A DNA stretch of 64,000 nt from Eunapius fragilis (Eukaryota; Porifera; Demospongiae; Spongillida; Spongillidae). The position numbers and the translations under genes were made by a program. Of the stretch, positions 44,340 to 54,836 are shown piece after piece. Location: assembly GCA_963681505.1 (NCBI GenBank), contig OY811978.1, forward strand, positions 7,862,262-7,926,261. The letters run 5' to 3'. The first letter of the stretch is position 1. Every line of letters starts with the position of its first letter. The notes beneath the pieces are model-generated. The model did not search any database. It was not told the origin of the DNA and was given only the letters and a program-made list of their open reading frames with translations.

Positions 44340-44945
44340 GGTTGTTGGTGAAATGGCTAGGGGTGGACCCCTAGTGGTTATAAAATAAAATAAAATTAAA
44401 GGCTAGGGGTGGACCCCTAGTGGTTATGGAAAATGGCTAGGGGTGGACCCCTAGTGGTTATGGAGAATGGCTAGGGGTGGACCCCTAGCGGTTATGGAAA
44501 TGGCTAGGGGTGGACCCCTAGCGGTTATGGAAATGGCTAGGGTTAACCCCTAGCGGTTATGGAAAATGGCTAGGGGTGGACCCCTAGTGGTTATGGAAAA
44601 TGGCTAGGGGTGGACCCCTAGTGGTTATGGAAAATGGCTAGGGGTGGACCCCTAGTGGTTATGGAAAATGGCTAGGGGTGGACCCCTAGTGGTTATGGAA
44701 AATGGCTAGGGGTGGACCCCTAGTGGTTATGGAAAATGGCTAGGGGTGGACCCCTAGTGGTTATGGAAAATGGCTAGGGGAGGACCCCTTGTGGTTATGG
44801 AAAATGGCTAGGGGTGGACCCCTAGTGGTTATGAAAATGGCTAGGGGTGGACCCTTAGTGGTTATGGAAAATGGCTAGGGGTGGACCCCTAGTGGTTATG
44901 GAATATGGCTAGGGGTGGACCCCTAGTGGTTATGGAAAAGGCGAG
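44340..44945. repeat. 34-bp minisatellite of near-palindromes inside the element
   Basis: About 17 copies of a 34-bp unit. Each holds CTAGGGGTGGACCCCTAG, an imperfect palindrome, followed by TGGTTATGGAAAATGG. A further single copy lies near 45112-45140, after an AAATTTAAATTT tract. Confidence 0.9.
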
Positions 44946-45213
44946 ACTGGACTCCTAATGGTTTTTGGAAATGGCTAGGGCGGACCTCCAATGGTTATAA
45001 ATAAATAAACGAAATGGAAAATTAAAATATAAATAAATAAATTAAAAAAAATTAAATTAAAATTTAAATCTAAAAAAAAAAAAAATTAAATTTAAATTTA
45101 AATTTAAATACAGGGATGGACCCCTAGTGGTTATGGAAATGGTGATTGGTATGAGGTCAGACCAAATAGTTAATCATATGTAACAACCCAATCCAGGAAC
45201 TGTCAGGGTTGGA

Positions 45214-46059
45214 GTGGAGCCATCAGTGGAGCAGGTCCCGTCCTTGCCTATACTGAGTGGACAGGACACAGTGGAGCGGAGGGGAGTAGCAGAGGCTACC
45301 CGCCAGACTGTGGGCCAGTTGTTGGCTACTGGTGCAACAGGGGTGGCTGATTGGTTATGGCCTCAATGTGAACCGTCATCTACTAGGGTGACATATGTGT
45401 CAGTGGGGAATGGGTTCCCACCACTCAGCAAGAGGCTGGTGGAGCGGATTCAGGCGCTTGAGTTTGTGGACATGGCTGACCTGAGACCAGCGCAGTGGCA
45501 GGAGGTCCTGGATCCGGAACCAGATCCACGACGATATGTAATTCTGCCTGGCCTGGAGGTAGCAAGGGCAAAACGGAAGTCGGTGGAGGACATCAGAACC
45601 TGGACGATGTGCTTCACCATCTACGTGGCTGCAGTGGGGAAGAAGCACCCTGACATGACACCAGAGTTACTGGCCTATATGCTGCACATACTCCGGGCCC
45701 ACCGGGAGTACGAAGAACCCGCGTGGCGCGAGTATGATGTGAGGTTTAGGCAGCAGGCAGCGGTCTCGGGAAATAGGGCATGGGCCCAGCTGGACCCACA
45801 ACTTTACAATCAATGTTTTGTGGGCAGGGCAAGGCGGGCAGCAAACCCGCAGGTGTCAGAAGCAGCGGAAATGGCACAGAGGCCAGCTAGGGCTGAACAA
45901 AAGGCTGGAGGCGGAGGGAAAGCAAAAACGGATGTGTGCTTCCGTTTCAACAAAAACCGATCATGTCCCTATGATCATTGCCGTTTCCGTCACAGATGTT
46001 CTGTTTGTGGTGGCCAGCATCCTAGTACGGAATGTAAAAAAGACTCCTCCAAAAACTAG
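45214..46059 (+). CDS. Gag-like protein of the Ngaro-like element
   Basis: Frame of about 280 codons with a C-terminal Cys/His-rich zinc-finger region (C-R-F-R-H-R-C-S-V-C-G-G-Q-H). The start codon is not fixed by the sequence. Gag-type by position and zinc finger. Confidence 0.65.
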   Translation: MEPSVEQVPSLPILSGQDTVERRGVAEATRQTVGQLLATGATGVADWLWPQCEPSSTRVTYVSVGNGFPPLSKRLVERIQALEFVDMADLRPAQWQEVLDPEPDPRRYVILPGLEVARAKRKSVEDIRTWTMCFTIYVAAVGKKHPDMTPELLAYMLHILRAHREYEEPAWREYDVRFRQQAAVSGNRAWAQLDPQLYNQCFVGRARRAANPQVSEAAEMAQRPARAEQKAGGGGKAKTDVCFRFNKNRSCPYDHCRFRHRCSVCGGQHPSTECKKDSSKN

Positions 46060-46479
46060 TATTGTGCATTTGCATTCGCATCAGTTGTGATTTGGCATTA
46101 CATATAAAGGGGTAGGGTTGTTAAATTAATGGAATAAACAAACCCTTCCTCCTCTTGGGGTGGTCTGCTGTCAGGTAAACTCCACCTCATGGTGTGACGT
46201 TTAATATTACTTGCGTCAGCCATCCTGAGTTGGTGGGCTTGGGATAGGCTGATATCTTGGGGGTAGGGCTGTTAAATTAAACAAACCCTCCATTTTGAGT
46301 GGTCTGCTGTCAGGTAAACTCCACCTCAGGGTGTGACGTTTTCATTTACTTGCGTCAGCCATTCCGAGATGGTAGGCTTGGGATAGGCTGATATGTATGT
46401 AGTTTAACGGCATGTCTTTCTCTCTGGCTCATTAGGTCAGTGCTACGGGGTTGGTACCTTCACAGATCAGCTTCTAGCA

Positions 46480-48222
46480 TTGAATAGATGCACACCATTA
46501 ATACCTAACAAGGGCCCAGCTGAGCTGCAGAATATATCGACTCCCTTGAAGGCTGAAGAATGGGAGAAGGCACTGGTGGGCCATCCCGATGAGGATTTAG
46601 TGGCATATATCGTGTCAGGGATACAGACGGGCTTCCGGGTTGGCTTTGATTATGCAAAACAGAGATGCATCAGCGCTAGAGCCAATTTACCTTCGGCCGC
46701 GGAGAACCAGGAGGTTGTGACGGCCTATCTTAAGGAGGAGTGTGCCCAGGGCCGCGTGATACGGATGGGTCCTGCGGAGACGGTGGTAGGGTTACAAATC
46801 AGCCCCTTCGGCGTGATTCCCAAGGGCCAGACGGGGAAGTGGCGACTGATAGTGGATTTGTCATCTCCGCACGGGAGCAGCGTGAACGACGGAATCGACA
46901 GTGAATTGTGTTCACTGTCCTACGTATCTGTGGAAGACGTAGCATCAATAATCCTCCGACTGGGGAGGGGCACACTAATGGCGAAGGTCGATATAAAGAG
47001 TGCATACAGGCTACTTCCGGTACATCCGGAGGATCGACTGCTGCTAGGCATGGAGTGGCAGGGCTTGGCATACATCGACACGACCTTACCGTTCGGGTTG
47101 CGCTCTGCTCCTAAGATATTTACGGCTGTGGCGGACATGTTGGAGTGGGTATTCCAAAAACGGGGGGTCAAGCACGTGAGACACTATTTGGACGATTTCA
47201 TACTCCTGGGGCCCACACACAACGATACATGTCAGAAGGGATTGGATGTGGTGCTGGAGACATGCGAATGCTTAGGTGTTCCATTGGCGCTGGAGAAATT
47301 GGAGGGACCAACAACCTGCCTGACATTTCTGGGTATCGAAATTGATACGGTAGCGTTGGAGCTCCGACTGCCAGAGGCGAAGCTGCAAGCGGTGCGGACC
47401 GCTGCAAAAGCCTGGTACGGGCGACGGAGTGGAACAAAGCGGGAGCTGCTATCGCTGATTGGTGTGTTGGGCCACGCGTGTAAAGTGGTTCGCCCGGGAA
47501 AGCGGTTCCTTCGCAGACTAATTAACCTCTCTAACTGTACTCGACAGTTAAACCGGCACATCCGTCTCAATATGGAGTGTCGATCCGACCTTGGATGGTG
47601 GTATATATTCCTCCCGCAGTGGAACGGGGTGTCAATGATGTGGGACGACAGAAAGAAACACCCGGACCAGATGGTTTGGAGCGACGCGTCTGGCAGTTGG
47701 GGTTGCGGCGCTTACTGGCACACAAGGTGGTTCCAGTACCCATGGACAGAGGTGTCCACAGAGTGGTCGATCGCAGTGAAAGAGATGGTGCCTGTAATGT
47801 GGGGCTGTTTTGTTTGGGGCAGTGAATGGGTAAGAGGAGTGGTGCAGTGGAGCTGCGACAATCTCGCAGTGGTGGAGGTTATTAACCGCGGCTGCTCTAA
47901 GGATGAACACCTGGCTCACTTACTACGGTGCATTCACTTCGCGGAAGCAAAGTTCAACTTTACGTTGGTGGCCCGACATGTAGAAGGAGTCGCTAACGAT
48001 AAGGCAGACGACCTGTCGCGTAATCGCCTCTCTTCCTTCCTTTCTAAGGTTCCCGAGGCAGACGACCGACCGACACAGATACCACCCTGGCTAGAGCAAC
48101 TGGGAACAGTCACCGGGGAATGGACAAACAAGACCTGGGTAAGGTGGTTGAGAGACTCCTTCGTGAGTCCCTCGCCCCTTCCTCTAGACGCGTCTACTGT
48201 TCCGCGCAGAACCGCTACTTAA
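46480..48222 (+). CDS. Reverse transcriptase-RNase H of the Ngaro-like element
   Basis: Frame of about 580 codons. The reverse transcriptase part shows HYLDDFILLGP, and an RNase H-type region follows (SDASGSWGCGAYW). Start not fixed. It overlaps the recombinase frame by about 100 bp in another frame, an arrangement known in this order. Confidence 0.88.
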   Translation: MNRCTPLIPNKGPAELQNISTPLKAEEWEKALVGHPDEDLVAYIVSGIQTGFRVGFDYAKQRCISARANLPSAAENQEVVTAYLKEECAQGRVIRMGPAETVVGLQISPFGVIPKGQTGKWRLIVDLSSPHGSSVNDGIDSELCSLSYVSVEDVASIILRLGRGTLMAKVDIKSAYRLLPVHPEDRLLLGMEWQGLAYIDTTLPFGLRSAPKIFTAVADMLEWVFQKRGVKHVRHYLDDFILLGPTHNDTCQKGLDVVLETCECLGVPLALEKLEGPTTCLTFLGIEIDTVALELRLPEAKLQAVRTAAKAWYGRRSGTKRELLSLIGVLGHACKVVRPGKRFLRRLINLSNCTRQLNRHIRLNMECRSDLGWWYIFLPQWNGVSMMWDDRKKHPDQMVWSDASGSWGCGAYWHTRWFQYPWTEVSTEWSIAVKEMVPVMWGCFVWGSEWVRGVVQWSCDNLAVVEVINRGCSKDEHLAHLLRCIHFAEAKFNFTLVARHVEGVANDKADDLSRNRLSSFLSKVPEADDRPTQIPPWLEQLGTVTGEWTNKTWVRWLRDSFVSPSPLPLDASTVPRRTAT

Positions 48223-49100
48223 CATTCTGTTCAGAAGATCACGTTCAGCCACTTCCGACAAACGAGGAGACTCTCTGTAAATTTGTAGCATGGTTATTTG
48301 TGCAAGGTTTATCTCATCAGACCATGAAATCCTACCTCTCAGCAGTACGCCACCTGCAGATAACCAGCGGCATGGGCGACCCGTTCGCATCGGAGATGCC
48401 GAAACTTCAGTATGTATTAAAGGGTGCACGAATTGAAAGGTCCAGGATTACCCCAGGTGCCAGGCGCATCCGCCTTCCCATCACACCCGACATAATGTTG
48501 AAGATCAAAGAGGTGCTAAATTGGAACAGTACAGAGTTTGACAACATCATGCTGTGGGCAGCAGCCTGTGCCTGCTACTTTGGCTTCTTGAGGTCAGGGG
48601 AGATAACCGTCCCCACTCTCGGCGCATACTGTCCCGAATCTCACCTCGGTATTAAAGATGTGTCAGTAGACCAACCTGGAAGGCCAGAAATCATCCATCT
48701 CACGCTAAAGGCATCAAAGACAGACCCATTCAGAAAAGGAGTGGTAATTTCATTGGGGAGAACTGGAAAAGCCCTATGCCCGGTTGTGGCCTTGTTGACT
48801 TACTTGGCGGTGCGGAAGGGCCATGACGCCGGGCCCTTGTTTCAACTCAAGGACGGCCGTCCGCTGACGAAACCAGCATTTGTGGACCGCATCAAAGAGA
48901 CGTTGACAAAGGCTGGCATTGACAGGTCGAGCTACGCAGGCCACAGTTTTAGAATAGGCGCCGCCACGTCCGCGGCAGCAGCCGGAGTGGAGGACTCCAT
49001 GATCCAGACGCTGGGAAGATGGAAGAGCAGCGCTTACCTGGTGTACGTGAGGGTACCCCGAGAACGTCTAGCCGCCATATCGACAAGACTGGCAGGGTGA
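48120..49100 (+). CDS. Tyrosine recombinase of the Ngaro-like element
   Basis: Frame of 326 codons from an ATG. It has the phage-integrase fold signature near the C-terminus (GHSFRIGAATSAAAAG, then LGRWKSSAYLVYVR). It is the enzyme that integrates the circular DNA copy in this order, in place of a DDE integrase. Confidence 0.88.
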   Translation: MDKQDLGKVVERLLRESLAPSSRRVYCSAQNRYLTFCSEDHVQPLPTNEETLCKFVAWLFVQGLSHQTMKSYLSAVRHLQITSGMGDPFASEMPKLQYVLKGARIERSRITPGARRIRLPITPDIMLKIKEVLNWNSTEFDNIMLWAAACACYFGFLRSGEITVPTLGAYCPESHLGIKDVSVDQPGRPEIIHLTLKASKTDPFRKGVVISLGRTGKALCPVVALLTYLAVRKGHDAGPLFQLKDGRPLTKPAFVDRIKETLTKAGIDRSSYAGHSFRIGAATSAAAAGVEDSMIQTLGRWKSSAYLVYVRVPRERLAAISTRLAG

Positions 49101-49232
49101 TACCGCATGCAGCACTCGATAGGCCTTGTAAAAGTTGTATCCAGTTGGTAGTATTAAAGTTAATCAGTAGTATTGTGCTGGGGGACGGCGAGGGAGTGGA
49201 AAAGGGGAGTTCGGGGATGATTCATCCCTCTT

Positions 49233-49388
49233 GGGTAGGTGGAGCTCACTCCCCAAAGGTGCTAAGAGAGCGTTGTCACGTGCCCTGACCGGAAGGATAT
49301 ACAAATTATGGTCGGAGTCGGGGCACGAGAACGCCTACCAACCGTCCTCCCACATTGCTATTAGCAGCGACCCGGCTTGGGTTAAATA
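49233..49388 (+). repeat. Ngaro-like split direct repeat B1
   Basis: 156 bp starting GGGTAGGTGGAGCTCACTCC; same length as B2. Confidence 0.9.
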
Positions 49389-49534
49389 CCGTTTAACGCA
49401 AGGAGTTAAACGAAGTTAACACAACGGGCCAGCACACGATCTCCTAAGGCGCATGCGCAGAGCCTAAAGCAGACACGCGGCTCAGTCAAGCGTGAAAGGT
49501 CGGACATAAGGACAAACTTGCAACCGTTTCTTTT
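49386..49534 (+). repeat. Ngaro-like split direct repeat A2
   Basis: 149-bp second copy of A, joined directly to B1 and followed by a T run. Confidence 0.9.
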
Positions 49535-49589
49535 TTTTTTTTATTGTGGTTGTTGTTGTGTACTCCGCCTTTAAATGGCGTGACTCGGT

Positions 49590-49745
49590 GGGTAGGTGGA
49601 GCTCACTCCCCAAAGGTGCTAAGAGAGCGTTGTCACGTGCCCTGACCGGAAGGATATACAAATTATGGTCGGAGTCGGGGCACGAGAACGCCTACCAACC
49701 GTCCTCCCACATTGCTATTAGCAGCGACCCGGCTTGGGTTAAATA
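49590..49745 (+). repeat. Ngaro-like split direct repeat B2
   Basis: 156-bp second copy of B; marks the right end of the element. Confidence 0.9.
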
Positions 49746-50562
49746 GGGGTTGTAGACATCTGCTCTATTTTATGTTACATTTTAGTTGTAAAAATAAACT
49801 ACACTCACACACACACATGATGAATTATGAATGTGAAGTGTAATGTCAAAGGTGTATCAGATCTACTAGAAAGTAGAACTCATGCATTGGCTCTGACGAT
49901 GGCCGTGCTTTTTAACCTGCCGCAGATAATAGCAATAGCAACAGACTACACGTAGATAGGGGGCGCAGTGTTGTTTTTGCAACCTAGTGCTTGTGGTTTG
50001 ACCTGTGAAAAGGAGCAGAGGTTATACATATATCCCATTCATCACAGCAGCTGTCCCACTTCAAAGTGTATATCTAACCTCCAACCTCAATAAATATACC
50101 TTCGGCATTAAAATGCGCACCACTTTTGATTACAAAAATATTCACAGTTGAGGTACTGTGCTTGCCACAGCACGCTTTTCCTGGTGCTCTTTTAATGGAA
50201 TTATTTTCTCTTTCACGCCTTCAGTGCAACCAGAGATATGGTTGTACCCTCCCCCCCCCCCCCCCCCCCCCCCGCCAGACACAACACAACACAGTGATGT
50301 CTTACAATCCACAGCTGGCAGCCTGTGAAATGGCAAGTAGTTTACATCAGCTGATAACTAAGCTGTTCCACTTACACAACAGCATACCCATGCAAGGAGA
50401 AACGAAGTATGCAGAAATTGGAATGTATCAAAAAAAGGCTCACTCTGAAGATAACAAAACAACAAACGGGCACAAAAATGTATACACAAAAAAAAATAAA
50501 ATGAAACACACCACATTAAGAAAGAGGAGGGAGATAGAGAAATATATATTAAAAGAGCAGTT
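49746..50562. other. Spacer between the retroelement and SIR2-ETS B
   Basis: No gene recognised. Holds a C run at about 50250-50272. On the minus strand an AATAAA (50562-50567) overlaps the SIR2-ETS B stop codon, so that gene may have a very short 3' UTR. Confidence 0.55.
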
Positions 50563-53500
50563 TTATTCCAAAACAACTAGCTCCTTGGCACTTTCAACAG
50601 TTTGTGCACACCTGGCACTAATGTAGTTCTTGAGCCAATTTGTGTACCTAAACGTTAGAAGCTTTTCAGGGACTGACTTCAAAATCCCCTGGGTGTAGTA
50701 ATAGCAGAGTCCCTTGGCCAGCTTCTGGTAGGTCATCTTGGGATCGTTGCGAACTTTACCCCAGAGCTCGGCAACCTTGTCAGGCTGGCTGATCTGAAAT
50801 TCCAGTTCCTGACCAGTCCAACTGATTATCTGCGAGTTCGAAGCAAGAAGCTCCAGGAGAAACTGCCACAGTTGTATCTGATGCTGCTGCCCGTTGGAAA
50901 CCTCCGAGGTCAAAGGAGCTGTGGGTGTGGGTGACCACAGGCAATAAAAATACAATACCTGCCAAACAATATATCCTTGTCCACACACACAACCAACACA
51001 ATGGAAAAGGTATTGTTATGCCACCAGGTGTAGGGCAGCCACCTTCTACACAGTGTGATATACAGTTGGGTGTTTCTAATAAATGGGTCAGACAGTTATG
51101 ACTTAATTTTTAGCCACAAGCCTTTGAAGAGGAGTATTGTAACCACATGCAATGCAATTGATACTGGGACTTTCCTGGAAATGGGAGGGGTGGGGAGGAA
51201 TTAGGTGATAACCATAATTGGGCAGAAAGGAATTATTAATATTCTGGCTTCAGGTTTTTACAATCAGGCACCTTAACGACCGTGTTTATGACAAATTTTT
51301 TAAATAAATAAAGTATTAATAACTAGCCCCTCCCTCAAGTGTGAGAGGCATACAACATCATCTTACCTGTCGTGCTGTTGTCAGTATGATATATCGGAGT
51401 GGGAGACGAGACTCCATCGTCCACTTCCTGATCCCTTGCCTTCCCCATATTCTGTTTATCCAGCAGCATGCGCAGATCCTTACTGTTCACGGGCGAGCCA
51501 TCTGACGCGTTGGACGAGTCCCCAGACCTCTTCCGTTTCGCCGACGGAGGAGTCTCAGGGTCGCTGTCTTTGTCCACTGGGGCTGGGTTCTTGAGAAGTG
51601 CCGACAGTACCTGATGGCAACCCCGCTGGTGGGTGGTCGAGGAGGGTGAAGACTTAAGAGCCTCTTGCTTCACCCCGGCGGTTGGGACAGGAGCCATTAT
51701 ACCCGTAATACCCAGGGGCAGACTCACGGGTGAATACGTCACGTTGCCGTCACCACTGGTGACGGGCAAACTTTGGTTGGAAGTCGGCATCAAGTAGACC
51801 ACCTTGCGACCAGAGGTGTTTGACGGCAGAAGATGATAGGCCTGTGACTGGGCCACAGGGTGGTAAGAGTTAACGAAGGTGTACGAGGGGACCAGAGGGT
51901 TATAGAATACAGAGGGCGTAGTCGACGAGGCCGAAGAAACCGAGACGATGGGTTGGGGAAACATGTAAGGGTTGATGCTGGGAGGGAAGCGGGCCTGCAG
52001 AACCACGGCGGGGGCAGCAGCAGCAGCAGCAGCAGCTGTCGCCGTGGATACCTTGGCACCAGAAGTCGAGACCGGCAAAGATGACGTCGGAGGTTGAACG
52101 CCGGTGCTGAGAGGAAGCATGGGCACAGAGAAGGCCGTGGTGGGCCCGGCGGGGACCAGTTTGGCAGAGGCGTCCTGCGTTAAGCGCAGTGCGCCCCTGT
52201 GCTTCCTCTCCTTGAGCCTCTTCACTTTCCTCTCCAAGTTCCTCTGCAAGCTCTCAGACCAAATCCTGCTCTCCTTCACAAACAGCTCCTTGCGCCTAAC
52301 GAAGTAGTCCTGGCACTCGTTCTGGGTGCCCGGGTCCGACCTCCTCCTCTTGAAAGCGGTGGTCTCAGCCGGGGCAGACTTGGACTGCAGAAGGTCCTTC
52401 AAGGTGAGGGGACCGTTGGTGGTGGCGGCGGGGGCAAGGGGGGGGGAGCTACGCTTCCTGCCGTTCTCGAGGAGCCGCGCCTTCAGGATGTAAGACGCGC
52501 GCGACTCTGCGGTGGACGGCAGAGGCAGGGGTCTGGGAGCGGCCCCCTCCTGCGCCGAAAGGGGTGAGGTCCGCCCCTCCTCGACGACTGCCGCCCTGTT
52601 CAGGAGCTGAGGAGGAAGGCTTCCTCGTCGTTGCATGAGGAGGGTCTTGCTGAGCTCGGGTACCTTGAAGCAGAGGTCTTCGTCGGGCTCTACCTTCACA
52701 CCACCACCACCGGACGTGCAGCAGGGTTGGGCAGAACGGGACTTGAGCAGAGTGGCGCTCTCGTCGGGCGTGAGGTTCGGGATGCGGGTCAGGGGAGGAG
52801 GTGCGAGGGCGGTGCTCTTGGACAACAGCAGGCTTTTCATCAAGGTCTCATTCAGGGCGCTGTTGGGGGGCCTGGGAGAGCTCTCGCTGAGCCAGAGGAG
52901 AGAATTGGCACACTCCTCCTTTGCCGACGAACCTGCTGTTTTGTTGTTCAAGCCAAAGAAGGAAAAGTAATTACAAAACATTCGGGGGTGGGCTAGCATA
53001 AAATAAATATGAAGGTGAAAATAAATGTGCCCTACAAGGGCAGGGGAGGAGGGGTGTGTGTGTCATATGAGCTAACACCTGTGAGGGGGGGTCATGCCAA
53101 CATCCGGGCAGGGGAGGAGGGGTGTGTGTATCATATGAGCTAACACATGTAAGGGGGGGTCATGCCAACACCCGTGTAGGGGAGGAGGGGTGGCCATATG
53201 AGCAAACACCTGGGCAGGTGGGATGGGGTCATATGAGGGTGCACACTCCCTTAAAGGCGTACCTCCAGGGTTCACAGGTGGTCGTCCTCTGATCCAGATT
53301 ATTGTACCACACCTCAGGGCAACGCCCACCAATCCCTTTGAAACAAGCGATGCGTTCTCAGCAGCAAAGATCCAGTGCCACAGGTCCAGCAGCCGTGTCG
53401 CCTGCAAGCGTATCAGGACGGTGTGAACATGGCCCCCACCGTAGGACAGAGGGCTTATGAGTGCAAAGTTAACCCCAGGTGCCTTGAACATCATGGAGGA

Positions 53501-53762
53501 AATGTCAGAGCAGCCCTGTTTCCCTGCCACCAGGAGGCCAATGACCAGGCTGCCGTCAACGTGGTTGCTAGGAAACTGAATTTGATTCACTGTGGGGAGT
53601 GCACACAAAAATTTTCATAATGAATTTCGTCACGTTTGATTACATAACACTGCATCATTCTCCTGACCTTTAACCTCAAACGAAATCATCACACCAACTG
53701 ACCTTACATTGTTTATCACCACAAGAAAGCGCACACACGCACGCACGCACGCACGCACACAC

Positions 53763-53822
<60 letters not shown>

Positions 53823-54642
53823 ACAGCTCCTTACAAAGCGCTTGGCTGCTCCCGGCAACCTTTTTTAGGACGCACTCCAGACTCTTCATGTCGAATGGTA
53901 TGTGAAGCGTTAGAAAAGAACCGTCCATCTTTGGCGTGGACGACGTTACGACTATATGGTGGTGGTCGGGGTCGACATTTCGGCCAAGCGACTCCAGGAA
54001 CTTTGCCTGGAGCGGGTCCTCAAAGTGGCCGTCAAAGCCAATACACAGCGCCCGGCGGCCCTTCAAATACTCGCTCAGGGCCTGCCCGTCCGCGTAGTGC
54101 GGGTGGGAGCTGTTGTCGTAGAAGTCGTAGTCCAACTTAACGCTACTAGGTTTGGAGTAGACACCGTGTACGTGCAAGAAGCCGGGCCTCTCGCCCTTGA
54201 CCCAGCTTCCAGCGTCCTCAAATAAGACTGGGGGAAGGTTGGCGGCTCGGTCAATACTGTCATCGCAGTGCGTGTACATCAGAAGCGCGCCTTTCTTTTG
54301 CAGCTCCAGCAGGTGTTGTATACTGTCCGTACTTGACACCTCAAGGCGGCTCTCAAACGCTTTACGCAGCCACTGATCGTAGAGGTCTAGTTTCCGGAGC
54401 TTGGCGGACACCTTGCAGTAGGCAAAAAGTGGGTCCAACTCGTAGGCATTCTTGTGGAGAACTTCAAACTTGGTGCGGTCGGCTTCGCTGCCGATAGTGG
54501 CCGATGCGGCCCCGATGGCCGCGTGCACGATGTCGCAGTACGACAGGGTGGGTCCATCGATGGCGGAATGTAGGCCTTTGACGAACTGGGGTCCCAGGAC
54601 GATGGCATAGCGATCCGGATTGAGTTCGAGGCATAGTTCCAT
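50563..54642 (-). CDS. SIR2-like (FAM118-like) / ETS-domain fusion protein B
   Basis: Exons on the minus strand: 53835-54642, 53263-53589, 51367-52935, 50563-50918; all introns phase 1; 1019 residues. The SIR2-like domain has YAIVLGPQF, KNAYELDPLFAYCKV, M-Y-T-H-C-D (His125 in place of the usual Asn), FLHVHGVYSKPSSVKLDY and LCIGFDGHFEDPLQAKF. Paralog A at 28437 has KNAYELEPSFAAHKV and HLHGVASLPGSVKLD at the same places. Exon 2 matches the paralog's compact domain (LWHWIF against LWKEFF; both end in a W-x-x-x-x-x-P turn). Exon 3 has the shared basic helix (ESRIWSESLQRNLERKVKR) within a disordered region. Exon 4 is an ETS domain ([25 protein letters not shown]), but the two invariant arginines of the recognition helix are Lys and Cys. 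It probably binds GGAA DNA poorly, by inference. Head to head with the WD40 gene. Confidence 0.88.
53044..53215. repeat. About 70-bp tandem repeat, SIR2-ETS B intron 2
   Basis: Two and a half copies of GGGGAGGAGGGGTGTGTGTG followed by CATATGAGCTAACACCTGTG, in the 327-bp intron between exons 2 and 3. Confidence 0.8.
53730..53825. repeat. AC tract at the start of SIR2-ETS B intron 1
   Basis: On the gene strand this is a GT run that begins within about 12 bases of the exon 1 donor (T|GTAAGGAGCTGTGTG), followed by GTGC modules. Confidence 0.88.
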
Positions 54643-54836
54643 CGCGATTCTAAAGGACTTAAAATAAAAAGAGATGTCTTCGCGACGATTACAGTGTGTT
54701 CGAGCTTTTGTGAGACTACTCTATGATGTCATGTTTCCGGAATACCCGGTAAATGCTTCTGTCGCGTTAATTAACGTAGGCCAAAGGTTGACGTAATCGA
54801 CAGCTAGGGCGACCCCGCCGGTCAAAGGTCGGTCTG
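54643..54836. promoter_or_regulatory. Shared SIR2-ETS B / WD40-gene promoter
   Basis: Only 194 bp separate two ATG codons facing away from each other. It holds TTTCCGGAA at 54734-54742 (an ETS-type CCGGAA core, palindromic), TGATGTCA near 54724 and TGACGTAA near 54790 (CRE/AP-1-like). Use of these sites is inferred. Confidence 0.55.

Larger units (their letters stand above)
43723..49745 (+). mobile_element. Ngaro-like (DIRS-order) retroelement with split direct repeats
   Basis: A tyrosine-recombinase retroelement of about 6.0 kb. The ends show the A1 ... B1-A2-B2 pattern typical of Ngaro and PAT-type elements: A1 43723-43871, B1 49233-49388, A2 49386-49534, B2 49590-49745. The internal part carries a short N-terminal frame, a gag-like frame, a reverse transcriptase-RNase H frame and a tyrosine recombinase frame, all on the plus strand. 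The A copies look identical to each other, as do the B copies, so the insertion is young. By eye it looks whole. Confidence 0.88.
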
